Positions 9,328 through 19,244 of a stretch of 64,000 nucleotides of DNA are shown in pieces. The notes beneath the pieces are model-generated. The model did no database searches and was not told the DNA's origin. It was given only the letters and a program-made list of their open reading frames with translations. Each line of letters begins with the position of its first letter. Within the stretch, counting starts at the first letter, position 1. The position numbers were made by a program, and so were the translations under genes. The stretch is taken from assembly GCA_016871355.1 (NCBI GenBank), contig VFZC01000001.1, positions 1 to 64,000 on the forward strand, in the 5' to 3' direction. The DNA is from Actinomycetota bacterium (GTDB taxonomy: Bacteria; Actinomycetota; Acidimicrobiia; Acidimicrobiales; Ilumatobacteraceae).

Positions 9328-9600
9328 ATGACCGATCCGACCGCTCAATCGAGGCCGAACCTCGGGCCGAACGAGGTGTCGGTTCTCCGTGTCCTCCTCG
9401 ATGCGAACGGCAAAGTGATCAGCCGCCAGGAAATCGCTCGCCGGGCCAACCTCCGTGACTTGGGCGATCGACGCACCGACTCGCTGATCGTTGCTGTCCG
9501 ACGGGCCCTCGGCGCCGAGGCGATTCGGACGGTGCGAGGCCGCGGCTGGATGTTGGAACTCGGGTTCCGCGACTCGGCCCGACGGCTGATCGACAGCTGA
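9328..9600 (+). CDS. Stand-alone OmpR-type winged-helix DNA-binding protein
   Basis: A 90-residue protein that is essentially only the Trans_reg_C winged-helix domain of OmpR/PhoB response regulators: LGPNEVSVLRVLLDANGKVISRQEIARRANL, then RRTDSLIVAVRRALGAEAIRTVRGRGWML, which matches recognition helix plus wing. There is no receiver domain, so it cannot be switched by phosphorylation on its own. It sits 168 bases upstream of the ammonium cluster and has PHO-box-like repeats with the same spacing as the pst and phoU promoters. It may therefore link phosphate status to nitrogen uptake; this is inference. The start is fixed by the leaderless -10. Confidence 0.8.
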   Translation: MTDPTAQSRPNLGPNEVSVLRVLLDANGKVISRQEIARRANLRDLGDRRTDSLIVAVRRALGAEAIRTVRGRGWMLELGFRDSARRLIDS

Positions 9601-9632
9601 CTTCCGTCTGGCGGTCAGCGCCGAACAACATG

Positions 9633-9686
9633 GTCATCGAGCCGAAACAATTCGAGGACTCCTGGTTAACAAAGGATCCCTATTTT
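9633..9686 (+). promoter_or_regulatory. GlnR-like box and -10 before amt1
   Basis: Pentamers spaced by six bases: GTCAT (9633), GAAAC (9644), AGGAC (9655) and TTAAC (9666). This has the 5-6-5-6-5-6-5 layout of the actinobacterial GlnR box, with AC recurring every 11 bases. TATTTT at 9681-9686 is a fitting -10. A long leader follows to the ATG at 9769. Confidence 0.55.
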
Positions 9687-9768
9687 CGGAGGTGGATGGC
9701 GCCAGCGCTGCCGCACTCCCGCTGAATAGAAGTCAGCGACCTCATTCACCCCTACCAAGGAGAAGTCA

Positions 9769-11509
<1,741 letters not shown>

Positions 11510-11553
11510 TCCCGGCTCACCGCCGGACCCCATCTCCGGGGGGAGAGGCAAGC

Positions 11554-11628
11554 GACCGTCCGTGGGCGGTCAAAACGGAAAGGACCGCTTTCGGGCGGTC
11601 TCCGCGGAAGGGACCGCCTTCGGGCGGT
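11554..11628 (+). repeat. Three tandem 29-base hairpin repeats
   Basis: Three units start at 11554, 11583 and 11612, an exact 29-base period. Each has GACCG, then a short loop, then CGGTC or GGCGGT, forming a 5-6 bp stem; an 11-base linker with CGGAA or GGAA follows the first two units. Loops differ while stems keep pairing. They fill the space between glnK1 and the GlnR-like box of amt2. A terminator/attenuator or RNA-stability array is likely. Confidence 0.8.
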
Positions 11629-11642
11629 ACTTTTCGCGTCTC

Positions 11643-11669
11643 GGCACACGCACGAAACAATCACGAAAC
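11643..11669 (+). promoter_or_regulatory. GlnR-like box before amt2
   Basis: GGCAC (11643), GAAAC (11654) and GAAAC (11665) are separated by six bases each, matching the GlnR box gTnAC-n6-GaAAC pattern. The GAAACAAT core is shared with the amt1 box. It suggests amt2-glnK2 has its own nitrogen-controlled promoter. No clear -10 is visible. Confidence 0.55.
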
Positions 11670-11715
11670 ATTGATCCAGGAACGTTCTTTCGTCCCTACA
11701 CGAAAGGAATCCTCC

Positions 11716-12915
11716 ATGGAACCTGCATCCCTCACGTGGGTCCTGGTCTCAGCAGCCCTCGTGCTGTTCATGACACCGGGTCTCGCGTTCTTCTACGGCG
11801 GTATGGACCGCGGCCGGAACGTTCTCAACATGCTGATGATGAACCTCTACTGCGTGTTGATCATCCCGGTCGTCTGGATGGTCCTCGGTTACTCGCTGTC
11901 GCAAGGCGGTAGCGGTAACTGGATCGGCAACTTCGACTGGTTCTTCTTGAAGGACATCGGAGTGCTCGAGGACAACGGTGGACAGTTGGCCACCATCGCC
12001 TTCCTTGGCATGTTCGCCGCCATCACACCCGCTCTCATCTCCGGCGCCGTGGCCGACCGCATGAAGTTCTCCGCCTGGGCGATCTTCGTACCGGTGTGGT
12101 CGCTCCTGGTCTACGTACCCGTGTTCAAGTGGGTGTACGGGGGCTGGCTCGGTGATCGCGGTTCGCTCGACTTCGCCGGTGGTACCGCCATCCACGTGAA
12201 CGCAGGTATCGCTGCACTCGCCGCCGTGCTCGTGCTCGGCAAGCGCAAGGGTTGGCCGCAGGAAGGTCATCCGCCGCACTCGATGCCGCTCGTCATGATC
12301 GGTACCGGCATCCTGTGGTTCGGTTGGTTCGGCTTCAACGCCGGCTCATCTCTCGCCGCGAGCGGTCAGGCCGCGCAGGCGTTCATGAACACCTTCCTCG
12401 CCGCGGCCGCTGCTGGTCTCGTGTGGGTCATCACCGAATGGCTCCGTGACGGCAAGCCCACCAACCTCGGCGCAGCGTCGGGCATCGTGTCCGGTCTGGT
12501 GGCCATCACCCCGGCCGCTGGATACGTGTCGGGTGGAGCACCGCTCGCCATTGGCGGAATCGCCGGACTCGTGTGCTGCTACGCGGTGAAGTTGAAGAGC
12601 AAGGCCGGTTACGACGACGCACTCGACGTGGTGGGTGTCCACCTCGTGGGTGGTCTCGTCGGATCACTGCTCATCGGCTTCTTCGCCAACCCCGAGTTCT
12701 TCGATGGTTCGTTCGGGGAAGGACTCTTCTACGGCGGTGGTGCTGGTCTCCTCGGAGAGCAGGCTCTCGCCAACCTGGCCGCCATGGTGTGGTCGTTCAT
12801 CATCACCTTTGGCATCATGTTGGTGCTGAAGAAGACCATAGGAGTCCGCGTCAGCCCGCAAGACGAGGCCGACGGACTCGACTACAGCCAGCACGCCGAG
12901 TCGGCGTACCACTGA
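11716..12915 (+). CDS. amt: Ammonium transporter (second Amt)
   Basis: A 399-residue Amt channel lacking the cleaved signal peptide of copy 1. ATG at 11716, preceded by GAAAGGAA, gives the usual start MEPASLTWVLVSAALVLFM. Typical features are TPGLAFFYGGMDRGRNVLNMLMMN, DFAGGTAIHVNAGIAAL with the first pore His and ALDVVGVHLVGGLVGSLL with the second. About 11 helices. It is followed 15 bases later by glnK2. It is clearly divergent in protein sequence from Amt1, so this is not a recent tandem copy. Confidence 0.95.
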   Translation: MEPASLTWVLVSAALVLFMTPGLAFFYGGMDRGRNVLNMLMMNLYCVLIIPVVWMVLGYSLSQGGSGNWIGNFDWFFLKDIGVLEDNGGQLATIAFLGMFAAITPALISGAVADRMKFSAWAIFVPVWSLLVYVPVFKWVYGGWLGDRGSLDFAGGTAIHVNAGIAALAAVLVLGKRKGWPQEGHPPHSMPLVMIGTGILWFGWFGFNAGSSLAASGQAAQAFMNTFLAAAAAGLVWVITEWLRDGKPTNLGAASGIVSGLVAITPAAGYVSGGAPLAIGGIAGLVCCYAVKLKSKAGYDDALDVVGVHLVGGLVGSLLIGFFANPEFFDGSFGEGLFYGGGAGLLGEQALANLAAMVWSFIITFGIMLVLKKTIGVRVSPQDEADGLDYSQHAESAYH

Positions 12916-13269
<354 letters not shown>

Positions 13270-13338
13270 CCGTGCGGGTCATGAGCTGATCGGCATCGCC
13301 GCCGACAGCGCGGAGGGTTCTCCTCTCCGGTAGGGGCA

Positions 13339-13390
13339 GTCCCCGGATCGACGACGAAGGCGGCACACGCTGAGTCGGCGGTCCGGGGAC
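13339..13390 (+). terminator. Inverted repeat at the end of the ammonium cluster
   Basis: A 9-bp perfect repeat, GTCCCCGGA (13339-13347) with TCCGGGGAC (13382-13390), separated by 34 bases. It lies between convergent glnK2 and the molybdenum hydroxylase gene. The long loop makes it a weaker terminator candidate. Confidence 0.45.
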
Positions 13391-13425
13391 GTTCTGCGTT
13401 ACGGGAAGTCGGTACTTCGGGGAGC

Positions 13426-15708
13426 TCAGCGAGCGGCGCGAATCGCCGACCACACGCGCTGAGGTGTGCACGGAAGGTCGACGTGACGCACGCCGAGGTG
13501 CGACAACGCGTCCACCACGGCGTTCTGGACGGCAGGTGTGGCACCGATGGTGCCGCTCTCGCCGATTCCCTTGGCCCCGAGATCGTTGAGCGGCGTGGGC
13601 GACTCGAGGTGCACCGTCACGAACGACGGGAACTCGGCCGCCGACGGAAAGCCGTAGTCGGCGAAGTTACCCGTGAGCGGATTGCCGTCGTCGTCGTACA
13701 CCACTTCTTCGAACAACGCCTGGGCGGCACCTTGCACCAAGCCGCCGTGCACCTGACCCTCGGCGAGCAGCGGATTGAGGATGCGGCCAGCGTCGTCGAC
13801 GGCCACGAGAGAACGCAGCACCACCTTGCCGGTCTCGGTGTCGACCTCCACCACCGCGACGTGCGCACCACTCGGGAACGTGCCGTCGGCTTGAGCGAAG
13901 TCGCCGATGGCGCTCAACTGCTCGGGCTCGGCGTTGTCGACGACCTGCGACCACGTGACCGACACCGCGGGCGTGCCCGCGACGTGGAACACGCCATCGG
14001 ACACCACCACATCGGCCACGTCGGCCTCGAGCAAGCGTGCGGCGATGTCGCGAGCACGATCGACCACGGTGCCAGCGGCCCGCCACACGTTGGTCCCACC
14101 CAACTGCAAGGACCGCGACGCACCCGACACTTCACTGTGCGGGACGATGTCGGTGTCACCGTGCAACACGGTGATGTCGTCGAGCCGAAGTCCGAGTCGA
14201 TCGGCGGCGAGCATGGCCCAGGCGGTGCGGTGGCCCTGTCCGTACGGCGTGGTTCCCGTGACCACAGTGGCGCGCACCGCACCATTGTCACCTTCGTGCA
14301 CCGTGACCGATCCATATTCGCCACCAGCCGACGCCGCTGTGATCTCCACGTACGAACACACACCGATACCAAGCACGACTGTGTCGCCAGCGGCGCGACG
14401 GCGGGCTTGCTCGGCTCGCAACGCGGTGTAGTCGGCCGCGTCGAGCACGAGGTCGAGCGCCTTCGCGTACTGACCACTGTCGTAGGTAGTGCCCACCGCG
14501 TTCTTGAAGGGAAATCGATCGGGCGCGATCACGTTGCGTCGACGAACTTCGGCGGCGTCCATGCCGATCTCGGCCGCGAAGAGATCGACGACGCGCTCGA
14601 TGGCGGCGGCCGCTTCGGGCCGACCGGCTCCGCGGTACGCGATGGTGGGCACGGTGTTGGTGAGCACCGACGACGCCGTAAACGCCACGCTCGGAATGTC
14701 GTACGTTCCCGTGGCCATACGCCGTGTGAGCACGGGCAAAAACGCGCCGAAGCGCGGCCACGCCCCCGAGTCCTGCACGACGTCGAGCGAATACGCGAGC
14801 AGACGGCCATCGCGTGTACCACCCAGCTTCACGTACTGAACCTGCGCGCGTCCGTGACCGAGACCGTTCATGCTCTCGGTACGCGTCTCGGTGTAACGCA
14901 CGGGTCGGTCGTGCTTCTTGGCCAACCACGGCAACAAGATGTCTTCGGGGTAGTTGAACGCCTTGGCGCCGAAACCGCCGCCCACGTCCGGAACGATCAC
15001 GCGCACTTGTTCGGTTGGCAGTCCGTACATCTCGCAGATGGGAGCGCGAACCGAGTGCGCACCCTGACACGCCTGCCAATGCGTGAGACGGCGCACGCCG
15101 TTCGCGTCGGATGCTTCCCAGCGACTGGCGGCCACCCGCGGTTCGAGCGGGCTTGGCGCGAGACGTTGGTTGACGACGCGCGCTTCGATCACCACCTCGC
15201 AGGCCGAGAAGTCGGCGTCGCGACCATTCGGGATCTTCACCACCGTGTTGGTGCCGAAGTCGGGGAACAACACCACCTGGTCCGACTTGGCCTCTTCCAT
15301 ATCGACCACCACCGGCAACGGGTCGTAGTCGACGATCACTTGCTCGACCGCGTCGACCGCCTGCGCGCGCGTCTCGGCCACCACGGCCACGATGGGTTCA
15401 CCCACGTAACGCACGACATCGGATGCCAACACGGGGCGACGAATCTGCGCGGGCAACATCGGATGATCGTTGGGGACCAGGCCGTAGCCATCGGCGTCCA
15501 CGTCGGCGAACGTGTGCACACCGAGAACACCGGGCATGGCTCGCGCGTCGTCGATATCGACCGACACGATGCGGGCGTGGGCCACCGTGGACCTCACGTA
15601 CACCACATGGGCCGCCCCGGGCAGAACGAGGTTGTCGATGTAGGTGCCCTTGCCCGTCAACAGGTCGGGGTCCTCGGTTCGCAGCACTCGTTCGCCGATG
15701 ATCCCCAC
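13426..15708 (-). CDS. Molybdenum hydroxylase large subunit (xanthine dehydrogenase/CoxL family)
   Basis: A 760-residue molybdopterin-cytosine-dinucleotide-binding subunit of the aldehyde oxidase/xanthine dehydrogenase family. The usual start MGIIGERVLRTEDPDLLTGKGTYIDNL is obtained from GTG at 15708. The alpha-domain has DYDPLPVVVDMEEA. The active-site loop reads AYRGAGR, as in form II CoxL-like proteins and not the AYRCSFR of true CO dehydrogenase. The C-terminal GAKGIGESGTIG supplies the catalytic Glu. No FeS small subunit or FAD medium subunit is adjacent, which such enzymes normally need. It is divergent from the FrhB-like gene. Substrate unknown. Confidence 0.9.
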   Translation of the reverse strand: MGIIGERVLRTEDPDLLTGKGTYIDNLVLPGAAHVVYVRSTVAHARIVSVDIDDARAMPGVLGVHTFADVDADGYGLVPNDHPMLPAQIRRPVLASDVVRYVGEPIVAVVAETRAQAVDAVEQVIVDYDPLPVVVDMEEAKSDQVVLFPDFGTNTVVKIPNGRDADFSACEVVIEARVVNQRLAPSPLEPRVAASRWEASDANGVRRLTHWQACQGAHSVRAPICEMYGLPTEQVRVIVPDVGGGFGAKAFNYPEDILLPWLAKKHDRPVRYTETRTESMNGLGHGRAQVQYVKLGGTRDGRLLAYSLDVVQDSGAWPRFGAFLPVLTRRMATGTYDIPSVAFTASSVLTNTVPTIAYRGAGRPEAAAAIERVVDLFAAEIGMDAAEVRRRNVIAPDRFPFKNAVGTTYDSGQYAKALDLVLDAADYTALRAEQARRRAAGDTVVLGIGVCSYVEITAASAGGEYGSVTVHEGDNGAVRATVVTGTTPYGQGHRTAWAMLAADRLGLRLDDITVLHGDTDIVPHSEVSGASRSLQLGGTNVWRAAGTVVDRARDIAARLLEADVADVVVSDGVFHVAGTPAVSVTWSQVVDNAEPEQLSAIGDFAQADGTFPSGAHVAVVEVDTETGKVVLRSLVAVDDAGRILNPLLAEGQVHGGLVQGAAQALFEEVVYDDDGNPLTGNFADYGFPSAAEFPSFVTVHLESPTPLNDLGAKGIGESGTIGATPAVQNAVVDALSHLGVRHVDLPCTPQRVWSAIRAAR

Positions 15709-15764
15709 GACTGATCCCTTCCCCGGCCCCGGCCCCGGCTGGGCCGGTGAGCCGAACCCAAGCG

Positions 15765-15770
15765 TAGATT
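15765..15770 (+). promoter_or_regulatory. -10 element for the FrhB-like gene
   Basis: TAGATT seven bases before the ATG at 15778, without a Shine-Dalgarno: a leaderless-type promoter. Confidence 0.5.
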
Positions 15771-15777
15771 GATCCTC

Positions 15778-16962
15778 ATGACGATGACCGAGTCTTCTCC
15801 CAAGGCCGAACGCTGGACCGCTCAGTGGAAAGAGCTCTACGAAGAGGTCATCACCACGGGTTTGTGCACCGGTTGCGCGGGTTGCGTGGTCACGTGTCCG
15901 CACGACGTGATCGGTTACGAACACGAAGAGGGCAAGTACAAGCCGTTCCATCTCGAAGAAGAGCTCGGCGAATCGAACTGTCTGCACGGCGAGAAGGGCT
16001 GCACCACCTGCACCCGCGCCTGCCCACGCTTCCGTTCGTGGGAGTCGGCCGCCGACATGCATCTATTCGGACGCATCCGTCAACCCGATGAGATGGCCGG
16101 CATCTGGCGTCAACTTCTTCTCACCCGCGCCTCCGACAAGACCGCCCACGAGAAGGGCCAGGACGGCGGCTTCGTCTCGGCGATGCTCATCTGGTTGATC
16201 GAGAACAACTACATCGAGGCCGCGCTCGTGAGCGGTGTCGAACCGTTCGATGCGTGGAAGGCCAAGCCGGTTCTCGCACGCACCAAAGAAGACGTGTTGG
16301 CCACCGCTGGCTCGCGCTACACCTATTGTGCCAATCCGCTCGCGTTGCGCGACGCGAAGGAGCAGGGTCTGAGCAAACTCGCACTGGTGGGTATGGGCTG
16401 CCAGACCTCGTCGCCCCCGGTCATGTGGGATCGCAAGGCCGGCAAGGTGAGCAAGCCGTTCTTGTTCAACATCGGACTCCTCTGCTCGAAGACCTTCGAT
16501 GACGCGATCTTCCCCGAGTTGTTCGAGGCCAAGTACGGCTTGAAGAAGCAGGACATGGTCAAGATGAATATCAAGGGCGTGTTCCAGATCTGGATGAAGG
16601 ACGGCTCGTACCACGAGATCGACTTGAAGGAATGCCACCAGTGGACTCGCGAGGGCTGCAAGAGCTGCCCCGACTTCGCGGCCGAACACTCCGACATCGC
16701 CACCGGCGGCATCGGCAAGGACAACGACTGGACGCTCACGATCGTGCGCACCGAACTCGGTGAAGAAGTGATCAACCGCATGATCAAGGACGGCGTGATC
16801 GAAGCGCGTCCGGCCCAGGAAGACGAAGTAGCCATGAAGCTGCTCCGCACGCTCAGCATCGTGAGCCGTCGCCGCTGGCCCGAGTGGGCCGACAAGGATC
16901 CGTCGGTCGGTGTTCCGCCGCCCAAGAAGAAGGCGGACGGTTCGGCTCCGGCCGCGCACTGA
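15778..16962 (+). CDS. Coenzyme F420 hydrogenase/dehydrogenase beta subunit (FrhB) family protein
   Basis: A 394-residue iron-sulfur flavoprotein of the FrhB family. Near residue 30 a ferredoxin-like motif CTGCAGCVVTCP provides cluster ligands; a second group CLHGEKGCTTCTRACP follows; a further conserved pair is in CHQWTREGCKSCPDFAAEHSDIATGG. The middle contains GQDGGFVSAML and LALVGMGCQTSS, typical of the FrhB N- and C-domains. Members transfer electrons between F420, flavin and a partner. No hydrogenase genes are present, so the partner is unknown. Starts ATG 15778 or ATG 15784. The esterase gene follows two bases after its stop. Confidence 0.9.
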   Translation: MTMTESSPKAERWTAQWKELYEEVITTGLCTGCAGCVVTCPHDVIGYEHEEGKYKPFHLEEELGESNCLHGEKGCTTCTRACPRFRSWESAADMHLFGRIRQPDEMAGIWRQLLLTRASDKTAHEKGQDGGFVSAMLIWLIENNYIEAALVSGVEPFDAWKAKPVLARTKEDVLATAGSRYTYCANPLALRDAKEQGLSKLALVGMGCQTSSPPVMWDRKAGKVSKPFLFNIGLLCSKTFDDAIFPELFEAKYGLKKQDMVKMNIKGVFQIWMKDGSYHEIDLKECHQWTREGCKSCPDFAAEHSDIATGGIGKDNDWTLTIVRTELGEEVINRMIKDGVIEARPAQEDEVAMKLLRTLSIVSRRRWPEWADKDPSVGVPPPKKKADGSAPAAH

Positions 16963-16964
16963 TC

Positions 16965-17876
16965 ATGCCGCTGCATCCGCAGTCCGCGTCGTTGCTCGCC
17001 GCCATGGAGGCGTTGGGCGCACCTCCGCTCGAAACGCAAGAAGCCGCCAAAGCACGCGCGGGCTTCAACGCCATGACCATCCCGTCGAACGAGGCGATTC
17101 ACGAGATGCGCGATCTCGACGCCGACGGCGTTGCGGTTCGGCTGTATCGCCCGAACGATCGCACCGATCTCGGTCTGCTCGTCTACTACCACGGTGGTGG
17201 ATGGGTGTTCGGCAACATCGATAGTCACGACGACGTCTGTCGAAAGTTGGCCAATCACATGGGCCACGCGGTGCTGAGCGTCGACTACCGACTCGCACCC
17301 GAGCATCCGTTCCCGGCTCCGCTCATGGACTGCGTCAACGCGTTGCGGTGGGCGCACACCAATGCCGCGTCACTCGGTGTCGACGCGTCGCGTCTCGCCG
17401 TGGGCGGCGATTCGGCTGGTGGCAACTTGGCCGCGGTGGTCGCGCAACTGCAGCCAGTGCCCCTCAAGTTCCAGATGCTCATCTATCCGGTCACCGACGC
17501 GCGTCGCGGCTCGCAGAGCTACATCGACAACGCCAATGGCTACCGACTCACTGCGGCCGGCATGAAGTGGTTCTGCGATCACTACCTCAGCGGCGGCCAG
17601 GGCGCACCCGACGATCCGCGCGTGTCACCGTTGTGCGCCGCCGACTCGGCCCTCGCTGCCTCGCCGCCGGCCATCGTGATCACCGCCGAGTACGACCCGC
17701 TGCGCGACGAAGGCGAGGAGTACGCGTTGCGACTCGTCGACAACGGCGTGCACTGCTCGCTCACCCGCTACTACGGCCAGATCCACGGTTTCTTCTCGAT
17801 GAGCTCGTTCGTCGACGATGGCGGCCATGCGATCGCCCACGCCGCTTTCGCGGTCAAGCAAGCACTCGAACGTTAA
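16965..17876 (+). CDS. Alpha/beta hydrolase (hormone-sensitive-lipase-type esterase)
   Basis: A 303-residue carboxylesterase of the HSL family (alpha/beta hydrolase fold-3). The oxyanion motif HGGGW and the nucleophile elbow GDSAGG are present; the acid is probably Asp in EYDPLRDEGEEYA and the catalytic His in GQIHGF. Start ATG at 16965, two bases after the FrhB-like stop, so the two are co-transcribed and probably coupled. It overlaps the convergent uracil-DNA glycosylase gene by four bases. Substrates are likely short-chain esters. Confidence 0.93.
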   Translation: MPLHPQSASLLAAMEALGAPPLETQEAAKARAGFNAMTIPSNEAIHEMRDLDADGVAVRLYRPNDRTDLGLLVYYHGGGWVFGNIDSHDDVCRKLANHMGHAVLSVDYRLAPEHPFPAPLMDCVNALRWAHTNAASLGVDASRLAVGGDSAGGNLAAVVAQLQPVPLKFQMLIYPVTDARRGSQSYIDNANGYRLTAAGMKWFCDHYLSGGQGAPDDPRVSPLCAADSALAASPPAIVITAEYDPLRDEGEEYALRLVDNGVHCSLTRYYGQIHGFFSMSSFVDDGGHAIAHAAFAVKQALER

Positions 17877-18559
17877 AGACCAGCGAGTTCGACGGCGCGA
17901 TCGAACACCGCATCGAACATCGGCTCGGTGAGCCGACCCGTGAACGTGTTCTGCTGGCTCGGATGGAACGAGCACACGAGCCACCGGCCCGACGGTGACC
18001 GAACCTCGGCACCGTGCCCGAACTTCGGACGCGGGCGCACGCCGAACTCGGCGCAAGCCGCTTCGTACGCGAAGTTTCCGAGACACACCACCACGCGCAG
18101 TTTCGACAAGGCATCGATCTCGCGACGCAGAAACGTTCGACAGACATCACGCTCGGATGGCTCGGGTTTGTTGTCGGGTGGCGCACACTTCACCGCCGAG
18201 GTGACCCACGCACCTCTCAACTTCAAGCCGTCGCCGCGATGTGTGGAGGTGGGCTGGTTGGCCAGGCCGACGCGATGCATCGCGCGATACAGCCAGTCGC
18301 CGCTGCGATCGCCGGTGAAGATGCGACCGGTGCGGTTAGCACCGTGGGCCGCTGGCGCGAGGCCGAGAACCAGAATGCGCGCTGACGGATCGCCGAAGCC
18401 CGGGACACCGCGACCCCAGTAGTCCTCGTCGCGATACGAGGCTCGTTTCTCGCTGGCCGCCTGCTCACGCCACTCGACCAAGCGCGGGCAACGTCGACAC
18501 GAACACACGTCATCGTGAAGTGCGGCCAGAACCTGAGACGGACGAGACGATGCGGGCAT
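17873..18559 (-). CDS. udgB: Type-5 uracil-DNA glycosylase (UdgB)
   Basis: A 228-residue iron-sulfur uracil-DNA glycosylase of family 5, which removes uracil and some other deaminated bases. Cluster-type cysteines occur at 19-24 (CSCRRC) and further in VKCAPP and VVCLGN. Motif 1 is GLAPAAHGANRTGRIFTGD, which has Ala in place of the catalytic Asp/Asn of other families, as expected for UdgB. Motif 2 is CSFHPSQQNTFTGRL. The ATG at 18559 gives a normal N-terminus; longer frames run into the divergent neighbour. The intergenic space to that gene is only 24 bases. Confidence 0.93.
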   Translation of the reverse strand: MPASSRPSQVLAALHDDVCSCRRCPRLVEWREQAASEKRASYRDEDYWGRGVPGFGDPSARILVLGLAPAAHGANRTGRIFTGDRSGDWLYRAMHRVGLANQPTSTHRGDGLKLRGAWVTSAVKCAPPDNKPEPSERDVCRTFLRREIDALSKLRVVVCLGNFAYEAACAEFGVRPRPKFGHGAEVRSPSGRWLVCSFHPSQQNTFTGRLTEPMFDAVFDRAVELAGL

Positions 18560-18583
18560 GCCACCACTAGGTTGGCACCCGCC

Positions 18584-19243
18584 ATGGCCAGCCGGAAGTC
18601 CGCACGCACTGCTCCCCCGGCGTCCACGCTCGTTCTGTTCGTCCGCCACGGACAAACCCCCACCACCGGCAAGTTGCTTCCCGGCCGCGCCGCCGGACTT
18701 CACCTGGCCGAGGTCGGTGTCGAACAAGCGCGAACCGCCGCCGAGCGCATCGCCGCCATCAAGAAAGTGGATGCGGTGTACGCGTCACCGCTCGAGCGCG
18801 CCAAGGAAACCGCGGCACCCATCTCCAAGGCGCTTGGTCTGCGCACATCGGTCGATCGCGGACTTCTCGAATGCGACTTCGGCGACTGGACCGGCGCCGA
18901 ACTCAAAAAACTCATGAAGTTACCCGAGTGGGGCACGGTGCAGAAGTCGCCGTCGTCGTTCCGCTTCCCCAACGGTGAGAGTTTCACCGAGATGCAAACA
19001 CGCATGGTGTCGGCGGTCCACGCACTGTGTGCCAAGCACCCAGGCGGAACCATCGTGTGCGTGTCGCACGCCGACCCCATCAAGGCTGCGGTGGCCCACG
19101 CCATGGGGACGCACCTCGACTTGTTCCAGCGCATCGTCATCAGCACCTGTTCGGTGTCGGCGGTGGCCTACACCGGCGCCGGACCCATCGTGCTCACCGT
19201 CAACTCCACCGGCGGGTCACTCGCCGAACTTCGCCCGAGTTGA
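18584..19243 (+). CDS. Histidine phosphatase family protein (MSMEG_4193-like)
   Basis: A 219-residue phosphoglycerate-mutase-like phosphatase. The RHG motif LFVRHGQTPTTGKLLPG holds the phosphorylated His; YASPLERAKETAAPI, LLECDFGDWTG and VSHADPIKAAVAHAMG supply the remaining catalytic residues. It matches the actinobacterial MSMEG_4193 phosphomutase-like family, which is followed by DUF3090 and SCO1664 genes in many actinobacteria, as here. Start ATG 18584; a TAGGTT hexamer lies 10 bases upstream. Stop and next ATG are one base apart. Natural substrate unknown. Confidence 0.9.
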   Translation: MASRKSARTAPPASTLVLFVRHGQTPTTGKLLPGRAAGLHLAEVGVEQARTAAERIAAIKKVDAVYASPLERAKETAAPISKALGLRTSVDRGLLECDFGDWTGAELKKLMKLPEWGTVQKSPSSFRFPNGESFTEMQTRMVSAVHALCAKHPGGTIVCVSHADPIKAAVAHAMGTHLDLFQRIVISTCSVSAVAYTGAGPIVLTVNSTGGSLAELRPS

Positions 19244-19244
19244 C

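Noticed and set aside
9328-9600. Full GlnR or PhoB response regulator
   Set aside because: Only the winged-helix domain is encoded; no upstream in-frame receiver domain exists.
11554-11628. CRISPR-like array of 29-base units
   Set aside because: The units are adjacent with no spacers, only three copies, and no cas genes are present.
13426-15708. Aerobic CO dehydrogenase large subunit (CoxL form I)
   Set aside because: The active-site loop reads AYRGAGR and not AYRCSFR, and coxM/coxS are absent.
13483-15714. A 743-codon plus-strand open frame opposite the molybdenum hydroxylase gene
   Set aside because: The opposite strand encodes a complete, motif-rich enzyme; this frame is low in complexity and rich in His/Arg.
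15709-16062. N-terminal extension of the molybdenum hydroxylase
   Set aside because: The frame stays open, but the extra segment is antisense to the FrhB-like gene, has no homology to the family and starts far before the conserved GIIGERVLRTEDP.
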